DNA from: Allodiplogaster sudhausi
Lineage: Eukaryota > Nematoda > Chromadorea > Rhabditida > Diplogasteridae
Length of the DNA: 64,000 nucleotides
Assembly: GCA_945643635.1 (NCBI GenBank)
Contig: CALZFC010000041.1
Location: 638,501-702,500, forward strand
Reading direction: 5' to 3'
Below are positions 12,033-23,558 of the stretch, one piece after another (position 1 is the first letter of the stretch; each line of letters opens with the position of its first letter). A program made the position numbers and the translations under genes. A model generated the notes under the pieces. It worked only from the letters and a program-made list of their open reading frames with translations. It searched no databases and was not told the origin of the DNA.

Positions 12033-12748
12033 GAAAGAGAGAAAGAGAGAGAGAGAGAGATGCCAGTTGTCAATTGGTGCTTGTGCTCCCCGTGTGCCAT
12101 GCCAGCCAAGTAGCCAAAGGCATGGATGGCAATGTGAACAAACGAAGGATAGGATGAACGGGTATTGTGCAAGTAATTTGTAGTTTGCAAGTAATAATTC
12201 GTATTTTTCAAGTGAGTGAGAGATAAAGGAATGAGAGAAAGAGAGAAAGGAAAATAAAGCGAGAAAATGAATCAGATCATTGTAGTAATTTTCAATTATA
12301 CACTGATTAGATCTCTTGATCAATTCATATTATACATCCAAATTGCATATTAATTGTAGACCGTAGGCAGCAAGAATAGACAGCGTACTTCAGCAAAGAT
12401 TTCAGAACAAATTGGACGGGCACCGCGTCTATTGAAATATTATTTGGGCAATTAAGGAGCAAAGCTATATATATAGAAAGGGAGGGAGATGAAAAGAGGG
12501 AGAGAGAAAGGGAGAGATGAGGTGAGAGAGAGTGAGAGAGAGAGAGAGAGGAGACTGAGAGGGAGAGTGAGAGAGGTGTGTGAGAGAGAGAGCGGTAGAA
12601 AGCGAGAAAAGCCATATTTTGTGCCGTCTAATCAGAGACAGATTGAACTACAGAGAAGCAGAAGAGTCTGTCTATGCACTTGGGGTGGGGAATCATGGGA
12701 GAAAGACGCTAGCGTCTCGCTCGTGACTGTCTCTTTCATCTCTCTCTC

Positions 12749-12786
<38 letters not shown>

Positions 12787-13173
12787 GCTCTTTCTCTCTC
12801 TCCCACTCTATTTTCTCTCTCTCTCTTTCTCACTCTCTCTCTCTCTATCTAGGTATCTCTCTCAGACTCTTTTTCTGTCTCTCTCTCTCTCTCGGTCTTT
12901 CTCTCTCCCACTCTCTCTCTCTTTCTGTATCTCTCCCTCTCTCTCTCTCTCGTCTCAATTCTTACGACAAAGTAAAGAGAGCAGCTTATTGTCAGCCAGA
13001 CATGACGAGGGGGCCATTCATTGATGACGCTTGTGGAATAAGAAGGAAAAGCATGCTAGAAAGGTGAGCATAGGAAAGGGAGGGGGGGGGGGGAGAAAGG
13101 TAAGTGCGAACGAAATAGATCGTAGCTAAGAGAGGGAAGGAGAGAAAGAGAGAGGGAAAGGGACACAGAAAGT

Positions 13174-13206
<33 letters not shown>

Positions 13207-14324
13207 TGAGAGAGCAAAAAAGATAAGTGAAGCACAGAAGATGAGATAAAACGAGAAAAGTCGACATACAAATGAAGAAACAATCGTCGAATAGGATGTA
13301 GAAACAACCCTTTCTATCAATGGGGAATCCAACCATTGGTATTGAGATCGCTGGATCAAGTGCTGAATTCAATATTTCTTCAATCAGCGGAGAGATGGTG
13401 AGAGAGAGAGAGCGAGAGAGAGAGAGACAGAGAGAAAGAAGTAGAGTGGGAGATAGGAGGGGGAAAAGGAGTATAGACAGAGAGAGAGAGAGAGAGAGAG
13501 GATGTGGAGGAAAAACCTGCAAAAAGTGCTAGTGGTTCTGATCCAAAAGGACTCGGACTGTTGAGGGGGAAATGCGATTTGGGTCCAGTGGTTAGAAGAA
13601 AAGACAGGGGAGAATATGCGAGGGGAAGGCGAGTGAGATAATGAGAGAGAGAGAGTGTTGAGAGAGAGTGAGCGAGAGTGAGCACGAGAGAGAGAGAGAG
13701 AGAGAGACAGAGAGAGGCAGAGAGATAAGTTAAAGGATCAAATCGAAGGAATAAAGATTGAAAGATGGGGGTGAGTGAGATAGAGAATTTGAGGTACGGA
13801 ATGAGAGAGTGTGTGAGACAGAGAGGGAATGAATGAAGAAAGATTTAAGGACACGTAAGAAGCAGGACGGATGGAGGGAGAGATAGTAGTGGCATGGGGA
13901 GAGAAAGAGAGAGAGAGAGCGAAGGAGAGAGATCAACAGAAAGAGAGAAGCAGATAAAGAGAAAGGGGAAGAGAAATGTAAAGAGAAAGAAAGGAGAGAG
14001 AAAGAGAGTAGGAAAGAGAGAGAGAGAAAGAAGGAGAGAAAGAGAAATAAAGAAATATAGATAAAAAGAAAATTCAAGAAATAGAAAGAAAATGTGCACG
14101 CAGGCAGGTGCAGGATAGCCGCCGCACATGATCACGTCTCAATTTCGATCCTTCGTTCAATCACTATCTCTCACTCTCACTCTCTCTCTCTCTCTATTTC
14201 TCTCTCTCTCTCTGTATCTGTTTCTCTCTCTCTCTCTGTCACTATCTCTCTCTCCCCCTCGATGAAATTTACGCCCGAAAGTGCATCATCAGTTTCAGCT
14301 GCTGCTGCTGGCCTTTGCTCTCAT

Positions 14325-14369
<45 letters not shown>

Positions 14370-14861
14370 ATTCTCTCTCTCACTCTTCTCCTCCTCCACG
14401 CCCATTCAATTCAATGGGTGACCAATGGCACCGTCTCTCTCTCTCTTCCTCTTTCGATCTCTCTCACAACGAAATGTGCTTTCTCTCCGTCAATTCTGAA
14501 TATCCTGCCGCCTTTTGGTCCTTATAGTCTCTAACCATTCCTCTTTCCTCTCTATCTTCTCTTCTTCTTCGCTCTTTCTCTCTTTTCCCCCTCTTTCATT
14601 CTCTTTTTTTTTCTTCACTCTCTCTCTCTCGCTCTCTCTACCTTTCTTCATTCTCTCTCTCTCTTTCTCTCTCTCTATATATCTCTCATCCTCCCACCGC
14701 TTCCACTTCCATTTCCTTCAAAGCCTCTGAGCATAGCCCGGCCAAAATCGATTAATGCCTATCACACACACACTCAGACAATTTTCAGCACCTTTCTTTT
14801 ACTCTCCATTCTTCGTCCACTCTTCTTTTCTCTCTCTCTCTCTCTTTCTTTCTCTCTCTAA

Positions 14862-14901
<40 letters not shown>

Positions 14902-15283
14902 CTAGTGATCGCCTCTAAGTAATACACATGTTCTTCCAGTCTTGAAACAGAAATGCATCAATGACTTTCTCTCTTTCTCCTTCTTCATTTCTGATCGCTA
15001 ATTGTAAGAGAGGAGGGAAATGAGGAGAGGAGAGGAGACGAAACGCACGAAGATGCAACAATCTCATGAAGGGTAATGAGTAAAGAAAAAATAAATAAAA
15101 AGAAAACAAATAAGAAATAAAATCAGAATAATAATATTAAAATTAATCTATTCCAATGCCACTTTTCGTACTACTTCAAGTGCCGAAGGAAGGCGGAAGC
15201 AATCCCACTGGTTGAAATGACGCTTGTCATGCTTCCCTTCAATTCGAACAGCAAGCTGATAACACCAGGTATGCCTGTCTCTT

Positions 15284-15325
<42 letters not shown>

Positions 15326-15435
15326 GTTTCTCTTTCTGTCTCCTCTCTCTCTTTTCTCTGTCTCCTCTCTCTCTCTCTCTCTCTGTCTGTACTCTCTTTC
15401 CCTCTCTCTCTGTCTAATCCCTTTCTCTCCCTCTG

Positions 15436-15484
<49 letters not shown>

Positions 15485-17123
15485 CTCTCTCTCTCTCTGT
15501 CTGTACTCTCTTTCCCTCTCTCTCACTGTCTAATCCCTCTCTCTCTCTCTCTCTCTCTTCAACGCCCTATCTTCATGTACTTCTTTCCCATTCTCATACA
15601 ACGAACTAATCCATCTCTTCCTCTTATTCTCCTTTTGTCTCCTTACATTTTATCAAGTAGCGGAGGTGGAGACACTGGCTGATTGGGAATACACGACAGA
15701 AAAGAAAGTGGAAGGGGGAAGGAGCAAGAAACAGAGAGAAAGCGAGAGAGTGTGTGAGAGAGAGAGACAGCTGTCAATGGCCGGCTGTCAGCAGCAGCAG
15801 TAACTGGCTTATTAGTGCGTGTCCGGGGCTTGCGCGGTAACCAAGACAAGGATGGGAAGAGAAGAGAGAAGAGAGAAGAGACAGAGAGAAGAGAGAGAGA
15901 TAGAGCGAGAGATAGAGAGAGAGCGAAAGAAAGAAATAGGAATATGAAACCCAAAAGTAGAGAGAAAAGGGAGAAAGAAAAGAGTGAGAGAGAGAGAGAG
16001 AGAGAAAGGAATAGGAATAGGGGACTCAGAAGTATAGAGAAAAATATGAAGAATATATGAATGGAGAATAGGGGTAGCAAGAGGGAGAGAGCGGTTAATA
16101 TTCTCTCTATCTTCTTCCGTTACGACGTACACTATAGTCAGGTACGCACATCTGACAGACAGAGCAACCGAACAAGGGAGGATATCGAGAGAGAGAGAGA
16201 GAGAGAGGGAGCGATGAAGGATGATGCTCTACTAATATGGTATATTCTCTCGAGAAAGGCAAAAACAAAGTCTCGACAGTGTTCGAATATAACCAAGAGC
16301 CGAGGAAGGGAGTTAGAGAGAGACAGAGAGAAAGAGAGGGGCGGAGAGAGAGAGAGGGACGGAGAGAGAGAGAGAGAGGGAGATAAAAGAGAATATGGAA
16401 AAAAACAAATTTCCCCCTACCATTAACACTATCTCCCCTTTCTCTCTTTCTCTCTCTCTTTCTTTCTCTCCCTCTCTCTCTCTCCCTCTCTCTCAATCTC
16501 TCTCTTTCTCTCTCTCTCTGTCAGTCTCCCATATGACATCTATATCATGACATAGTGAGTAGTTGGTTGGTAGCAAGTTGCCGTCTTCCCTTACGGCGAA
16601 CTTTTTGGAAATTGCACAGGCCATAACTACAAAAACAAATAGAAAATATACACATGATGTAAGAAAGAAAAAGATTCTTGGTTTGATATTGCTTACGCAA
16701 ATGAAATATGAACCTAATTTTTTTTAAATTGTTCTGCTTACTTCTAATAGTAGATAAATAAATGCTAAAAAAAATACTAGCTAAACTCATAGTAGAAGAC
16801 AGAGAAAGGGAGAGAACGAGAAAGAAAGAGAGAAAGAGAAAGAAAGAGAGAGAGAGAGAGTGAGAGAGAAAATACTGACCGTATATGCACATGTAAGAAA
16901 AAAACAGAAGGTTGATTTGATATGTGAGAAGAGATCCTTTGTATGCTATCTACTAGCACTACTTTTTATTTACCACAAAATTGTTGTATTTAATGCAAAT
17001 TCATCTCGAGAAAGACGGAATATAACTAAATTTAACCGTTTCCAAAAAAAAATTTTTATCAGTAATTATGTTCCGTGAACATCAGACGGTAGATTAAATT
17101 AAAATCATTTCCCCTTGGAAATG

Positions 17124-17167
<44 letters not shown>

Positions 17168-17186
17168 GAGAGGGAGAGAGAGAGAG

Positions 17187-17217
<31 letters not shown>

Positions 17218-17931
17218 ACACAACAAAGAGTCAACATTTTTCAGACTATAAGCTCGCTCGACAGAGTACAAAAAATAATCGTGCCAAAGTGGCCAAGAAA
17301 AAAAAAACTAATGAAACAAAGAGAATCGCTTTAAAATACACAATTTATTGATGTATTATTCACAGAAGAAATAAAGTCTGACAAAGTAAGTAATGATTAT
17401 TATCAATGAAAAGGGGATGCAGCGGAGTAGAAGATAAAAGAATTAACATGTCATTTTGAGAAATGTCAGACAAAACTAATTGCGAGACATCCCTGAAGAC
17501 AGTACATGAGGGAGATATGATTGAAGGTGAAATAATAAAATAACAGCAAGATTGAAAATACGTTTTCCGCATAGTCAAAAACGAACTTTCCCGCCTGCCG
17601 GCAAAGTATTAAACTTTCTGAGCTGTGTGTAGGTAGAAAAAAAAACGAATGCGTCCTGAACAGGAAAGAAGGAACAAACTATAGGACGAATGAATAGGAG
17701 ACGCTCAATTGAGAAACTCTTTTAACTTTAGAACAAGAAATGCTTGAAACAAGAACTGCTTTAAACAAGAAATACTTGAAACAAGAAATGCTTTAAACAA
17801 GAAATGCTTCATCTATACTAGATTCCATCAAATATATATTGTACGGCGAAACAGTAACAAAGACATGCTTACATGATGATGTCATTCAGGAAAAAAGAAG
17901 CTTCAACTCTCTCCAATGTACTTGCGTCCAG
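10211..17931. other. Gene-poor GA/CT microsatellite desert
   Basis: No supportable gene. Main tracts: GA 10228-10355, 10441-10545, 11450-11530, 11760-12062, 12475-12610, 13130-13210, 13395-13500, 13640-14060; CT 10832-10960, 12735-12955, 14160-14260, 14325-14395, 14825-14900, 15280-15565; GA 15720-16080, 16185-16400, 16795-16870, 17128-17220. Long open frames here are Leu/Ser or Arg/Glu repeats. Transporter 5' UTR and promoter should lie just above 10210 but no motif is clear. Confidence 0.85.
11760..12062. repeat. Longest near-pure (GA)n tract, ~300 bp
   Basis: GAGAGA with periodic AAA interruptions (GAGAGAAAGAGAGAGAGA) over about 300 bases. Confidence 0.97.
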
Positions 17932-20394
17932 TCACGTAAGCATAATGCAAGAATGCTGGAGGAGAAGACGCGCGACGTGAACCTGACCCGGTTCTCCGAT
18001 AGTGATGATCTGCTCCTCGTGACTTCCATTGGTTGGCTCGATAACAATGTGCGTGCCGCACTTCTCATGGATGCCGTTGATGCGTTCTCCGCCGCGGCCG
18101 CCGCCAGTGATGATGGCGCCCACGTTAGACGGGATCATCACCTGCATAGCATAAATTGGGGCGCCTTAACCCCCCCCCCCCCAAGGTAGGATGAGTGAGG
18201 GGACGGCGGAAGCAGTTAATTCATGCTAAATATTTCGAGCACATTCGATAATATGTCGCTAATGATGCTCGAATTTCCGATTTCTTTAATCAGGAAGAAT
18301 GACTAAAAAAATTTATATGACGCGATTTGCGAGAGTATCAAAATGGCCGGGGACCCGGTAAAATTAGATTTCGCTCAAAAGCTTTTTATAGGTACTTTTT
18401 AACACGGCGAAACGATTGGAATGGGTCCGGGATTCTGAAATCATCATTTTGGCGAGCTGTGCGAGGTTTAAAATTCGAGAGCCCGAAGAAACTTGCAGAG
18501 ATGGTCGCACATTCGCGTTCGCTGTTTCGCACACGATACAGCAATATTCGTGAAAATTTTGTCACAAATAGACAAGATATTGTTTTATAAAGCTATTAAA
18601 GTAGAATTTAAAAATATTCACTTTTATGGCCTCAGTGTCCCCTAGACTTTGGAGATTCGCCATTCTTTTATATGGAAATTAGTCATGGGTTTTCTATCTT
18701 AAGTTGTAGAGCAAGAAATTATCTTTCCAATGAGCTATAGTATGCCAGATACCGACGAGCATTTTTATGTTTCCCAATCATAAAACTGTTGAAATACGCG
18801 GCTTCATCGATTTTTTGACCTATGCACCGGGCAGAGTGAGAAGAATGGCATTGTCGGCTGCATTAACGATGATTTAGTGTAGTGCAAATGAGTTGAGATC
18901 GCGATGCAAAGGTCCCGGGTTCGATTCCTCAGGGGAGCAAACTCTTTTGCCCGGCAATTAACAAATTTGTTTTGCATTTAAATTTTATTTAAAGTTACAT
19001 AAAAACCTACATAAATTCCCTAGACTACCTTCATGCGGTATATCGCTTGTGTTGCGTTTTCGTCGTCGGTAACGCCTAAACAAAGTGCAAGCCGATGCAC
19101 GGGCACTGAATCGAGGGTATTTCAACAGTTTTGTGATTGGGAAACATAAAAAAAGCTCGTCGGTGTCTGGCATACTATAGCTCATTGGAAAGATAATTTT
19201 TTGCTCTACAACTTCAAATAGAAAACCCATGACTAATTTCCATATAAGAGAACGGCGCCTCTCCAAAGTCTAGGGGTCGCTGAGGCCATAAAAGTGAATA
19301 TTTTCAAATTCTACTTTAGTAGCTTCATAAAGCAATATCTTGTCTATTTATGAAAAACTTTTCACTAATATTGCTTTATTGTGTGCGAAACAGCGAACCC
19401 GAATGTGCGACCATCTCTGCAAGTTTCATCGGGCTCTCGAATTTTAAACCTCGCACAGCTCGCCAAAACGGCGATTTCAGACTCCCGGACCCATTCCAAA
19501 CGTTTCGCCGTGTTAAAAATGACCTATAAAGAGCTTTTGAGCGAAATCTAATTTTGCCGGGTCCCCGGCTCTTTGGCTTCCTTACGATTCTCTCGCAAAT
19601 CGCGTCATATATACGACGAACCGATATAATGCTAATAAAAGGCTTTGCTAATAAAAAAAAATTGGTCTCGCATATTTAAAACTATATTCGTAGTGATGAG
19701 ACTTTTTACACCAAACATGTCTAGGCAGTTGGCTTTTAAGCTATGTAGCCGACACGGGTCCTCCAGCAGCCATGCCGAAAAAGCCATTCTTTGGTGCTGC
19801 CCACGGGTCGAAGTCGATCGTTTCGTACAGCTTCTTCGTCTGCTGGCCATTGATGGGACTGTCGCGAATGAGCTCAAGGATTGCCTTGACAGCGCCTGCG
19901 ATGGCGTTATCCTCTCCACCCAGCAGCACATCTCGGTCCGACGACATCGGAGGGCATACAGCGGCGACCCGGATGCTGGTACCCGTGGACTTGCGCAGCT
20001 TCTCCAGCTTCGACCCGCCGCCCCCTCCAGTGAGTGTCTCGGCGTGTGCGTTGTGCACGAGGATGCGTGCCTCCTTCTCAGTAGAATTCCTATTCGAGCC
20101 TGTATCGATGCGAGGAAGAATGTCGCGAAGAATGTCGATGAGAATGTCGAGAGTGCTCGTCATGGCGAGGACGCGCTTGGGAAAGGTGCAACCGGATACA
20201 GTGAGTGTGGCATCGAACGTAGTGCGGAGACGCTTCAAGTTCTCTCCGTCCTTGCCAATGATAGCGGCCGCTGTCTTGAGGTCGAACAGAAGACGCAGCG
20301 TGCAGCACTTGGCGTTTGCCAGCATATCCGCGTGGCTTACAGCAGCGGACACGGGGTGGTGGTCAGTGAGATCCTTAAAGGAGGTCTCCGGCGA
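17932..20394 (-). CDS. HNRNPK: hnRNP K-like protein with three KH domains (5' end uncertain)
   Basis: Predicted RNA/ssDNA-binding KH protein. The large exon (about 20394-19756) encodes KH1, TLRLLFDLKTAAAIIGKDGE, with a canonical GKDG loop, then KH2, whose loop is GGGG in LTGGGGGSKLEKLRKSTGTS, followed by DVLLGGEDNAIAGAVKAILE and SPINGQ, matching the layout of hnRNP K (VLIGG, ILDLISESPIKG). It ends with donor GGACCC|gtgtcg. After about 1.6 kb the exon 18141-17932 opens in phase 0 and encodes KH3 (VMIPSNVGAIITGGGRGGER, then HEKCGTHIVIEPTNGS), stopping at TGA 17934-17932. Without splicing, the large exon would stop at TAG just after the donor. The N-terminus is unresolved: the frame stays open to an ATG at 20562, but an acceptor near 20394 or the internal ATG before LANAKCCTLRLL are alternatives. 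The KI/RGG region between KH2 and KH3 of vertebrate hnRNP K appears absent. The intron carries a long inverted repeat. Confidence 0.78.
18312..19612. repeat. Long inverted repeat (foldback) in an hnRNP K-like intron
   Basis: Left arm about 18312-18797 and right arm about 19116-19612 are reverse complements with scattered mismatches and small indels. Landmarks: GACGCGATTTGCGAGAG at the outer edges, CGGGGACCCGG, CACTTTTATGGCCTCAG / CTGAGGCCATAAAAGTG, and GAAATAC at the inner edge. The spacer of about 320 bp contains a tRNA-like B box (GGTTCGATTCC near 18919). No clear gene is present in the arms; a foldback or MITE-type element is likely. Confidence 0.8.
18870..18945 (+). other. tRNA-like B-box sequence in the foldback spacer
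   Basis: CCCGGGTTCGATTCC matches a Pol III B box, preceded by TTAGTGTAGTG, a weak A-box-like stretch. The T-stem does not pair properly, so a tRNA-derived relic (SINE-like) is more likely than a working tRNA. Confidence 0.3.
19632..19700 (+). repeat. Dispersed ~69-bp repeat, copy 1
   Basis: From CTAATAAAAGGCTTTGCTAA to GTAGTGATGAG; an inverted copy lies at 25559-25626 with only a few differences. Confidence 0.7.
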
Positions 20395-21155
20395 ATAAAT
20401 AATGTCTCGTTTTTTCGCTTTATTTGGTAAAGCTGAGCTAGAAACATCGATTGCAAGTGGTCCGAAGTCACAAAAATTCCTATATTCTGAGAAAATTAAC
20501 ATTTTAGTATGAGGATTACGGTGCAATCCTCTACCACTCACGTACTTTGAACTCTGAGTCAAGAGTGAACGTGCATCTCATCCATGCGAATGAAAGGGGG
20601 AAGAGGTGCGAAAAAGGTGAACATCGCACTCCCGCTTTGCCCATTTACTATGTCACGTGCGTTACAAGATTACAAGAGTTTATTTTCATACTATTGCTAA
20701 TGTTTTATGGTTGTAAAAATATATAACCGTCAAATACAGGTAATGGATGACTTAGTCCATCCTTACGTTTTCGACCCCACCCCTGAGCAGCTTGAGAGGA
20801 CGGAAGAGCGTCGACGGCTACTGGAAAGTCAGCGTGCATCGAAGGTGTTCAACTCAGAAACGGCCGCCGACATTTTGCGATGTTCCTGTGGCCGTTGTGG
20901 AGTGGTCAGCGAGTACTCGACCTCTTATTGCTGCCAGTCCGTGATGCGCCATAAAGAGAAGCTTCTCCGTCGAGGAAGGGAAGTACTTGCCTTCCTACGG
21001 GGTCTCGTGGAAGAGCAGCCCGTCGACTGCGTCGTCGACTCAGATGCCTTTCAGAGGCAGTTCTTAGACTACAATGGAGCTCGGCTTGCTTCTCGGTTGT
21101 ACGACATGTATGAAGGAAGCACCAGCAGACCCATCAATACTACTCCAAGTAACAA

Positions 21156-21191
21156 GTAAGAGAGAAAGAGAGAGTGAGAGAGAGACAGAGT

Positions 21192-21269
<78 letters not shown>

Positions 21270-21315
21270 CAGAGAGAGAGTGAGATAGAGAGAGACAGAG
21301 AGAGAGAGAGAGAGC
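21156..21315. repeat. (GA)n tract in an intron of the THAP/P2X7-C gene
   Basis: Begins within the donor GTAAGAGAGAAAGAG of exon 20743-21155 and fills most of the intron. Confidence 0.95.
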
Positions 21316-22063
21316 CACCGGAAGAAGGATAAAGATGAGAACGAATAATCTGTGCACATAATGGAATGTACAAATGCTGTTATAAAGATAGAGATCATAA
21401 ATGGAATGCAAATTTCAGGTCAAAGAGGTATGCGATATATCGCTGCCTTGCGGCGGAAATTTGGGGAAGAGCTGGTCGTAGTAATCGAATCGAGCTTCCA
21501 GCCTGCGTGGTCATGGCTATCGGACAGAAGTGGCCAGAGCAAGATGGCCAGTACACTGGCTTTTTTGATGTTGAATGATTTACGTGATAAATGCTATGAA
21601 CCTTTTGTCTCTGCAACCGAAAGAGCACATATATTTCAAAGAAAATGATGGGATGGCTACTGTCTCAGGCATTTCTTGGCGCCAACTTACAAAGCCTGAG
21701 AGAATGAACGATTTTGGGAGTGATGATCTTGCTTGCCGTCTAACCAGTCGTCACCATGGTTCTCTCCGTAACCTGTGTGATATGTGCACGCACCAGACCT
21801 GTCGGCCAGATGTCGATGTTCACATCCTACCCGACTAAGAGATCTGCGTGGATATCCGCCATCTGTAGAAGTGACCCCTCTCAAGAATCTATCCTGCGTC
21901 GAAACATCTCCCTCTTCATCGACCCCTACCTTTGCCGAGACCACTTCGACTACAACTCGTTTCATGTTCAACGGAACAAGACTGAACGTTTGTCTACCGC
22001 ACTTCCAAGGGCTTCCACTGTGACTACAATCCAGGTTATTCATTCATTTATTCATTTATAGCG

Positions 22064-22154
22064 TAGAGAGAAAGAGAGAGACAGAGAGAAGGATAGCGAG
22101 AGGGAGAGAGAGTGAGAGAGAGAACGAGAAAGAGGAAGACAGAGAGAGAGAAAC

Positions 22155-22190
<36 letters not shown>

Positions 22191-22195
22191 TTTGC
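22064..22195. repeat. (GA)n tract where the transposase centre is missing
   Basis: GA tract between the THAP exon and the first recognisable transposase exon. Confidence 0.95.
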
Positions 22196-23558
22196 CCAAA
22201 TATGTGACTGATGAACATTACTAACTCACCCTAGATGGTTCGTCTCCCGCCATGGAGCCCTTAGGAATGAAGAAGGCGCTCGACGCCCTGCTGGCAGAGA
22301 TCGGAGGCGCTCAGACCATAACTTCCATCACTACCGATAGGAGTCGCTCAGTGTCTGTGGCCCTTCGTCCCTATAATATAAGACATATGAATGACGCATG
22401 GCATCTAGTGAGGAACCATACGAAGCTGCTATTAGAGGTAAATTGTCCTTTGAAAAAAAATAAAATAATAAAATAATAATTTTAGCTATTTTCTTTAGAA
22501 GGCGAAGAGAAAGAGGAGCGGCACTCTGAAAGACTGGACTCGCAGCATCATCAACCACATTTGGTATGCTATCACTTCAGCAAAGGGAGACGGTCCATTG
22601 GCCATGCAGAAGTACCTCGCAACACTGAACCATCTGGATGGCATCCACTCATGGCCAAAGGTGCAAACAACGCTAAGGTGAAAATTTATTATGCAGAAAT
22701 TTAGAGAGCGCGTTTTCCAACTCTAACTGGATGTGACCACGGGATTATCCCGAATGCACCAACTAACAGCAGGCTTCCTACTGCTGTGAGGGAGTGGCTT
22801 GGCGAATACTTTGAAAGCCAAGTAGATGATGTTGCCAAAACATCACCATTTCTTGCAACTTCTCAGGTAAACGGAATAACCCCAAAGCTATCATGATAAT
22901 TACTACATTTCAGGTGGAATCCTTTCACTCCTACTCAGCTCGCTACGTGCCAAAGGATCACTATTATACGGTGAAAGGCACCGAACTGCGAATGAAAGTT
23001 GCGATCATGGGATGGAATGCGAGGAAGCGTGAGAAAAACGAAGGGCAGATCAAGCAAACGGGCACTCAAAGGGTATACACCAAGACCCGTCGCGAATACC
23101 GAGACAGAGCAGTATACAGCCCGGCAACAAACAATTTCAGGCATGAAAATATAACTAACTTTCTATTTAAAAGGTTTAACTATTTCAGGAAAGAAGTGAT
23201 TCATGAAGCGCACCTTATTAGACGTTCTCTGGCAAGCGCACCGCCGAAGAAGCGGCAAGTCAACAACGAGAACGCGGAGCACGAAAGCGATGGCGAGGTG
23301 GAAGCCGATGACGACCTCGTAGCGATGGCGAGGTGGAAGCCGATGACGACCCTCCTGGAAGAAGTCGAAGATGAGCTAGACGATGAGGAATACTATAGCG
23401 ATGAGTTTTAGTTCATTATAATTTCGTAGTACTTATTATTGAACTTTGAAGATAGAACAAACAATAGTATTTGAATATGCATAGTGACCGCTGAATATAA
23501 ATAGCAGATTTATAACTAGAACGTATAAGAGTATTCGGATATTTATGCCCATGGAATA

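Larger units (their letters stand above)
20743..23411 (+). pseudogene. Transposase-derived gene: P2X7 C-terminal-like domain + THAP finger + transposase remnant
   Basis: Exon 20743-21155 (MDDLVHPYVFDPTPEQ) carries RCSCGRC ... CCQSVM; it joins 21419-21578 in phase to give KRYAIYRCLAAEIWGRAGRS and PACVVMAIGQKWPEQDGQYTG, the cysteine/WR..GQY.GF pattern of the P2X7 intracellular (ballast) domain that also occurs in non-receptor proteins. Frame 21756-22034 encodes a THAP-type finger: CVIC, W at the centre, then CRDHF. From 22235 come pieces of a DDE-type transposase related to those of cnidarian and fish elements: ITSITTDRSRSVSVALRP, MNDAWHLVRNHTKLLLE, WTRSIINHIWYA, TAVREWLGEYFES and VESFHSYSARYVPKDHYYTV, with an acidic tail ending EEYYSDEF (exons about 22235-22437, 22499-22677, about 22730-22866, 22914-23411). 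A TGA after GFFDVE, missing phase continuity at 22235, and absence of the expected segment upstream of MEPLGM suggest decay. It could instead be two short genes. Confidence 0.62.

Noticed and set aside
18985..19266. 93-aa minus frame in the foldback
   Set aside because: Covers spacer and arm, no recognised domain; the complementary left-arm copy is not open in the same way.
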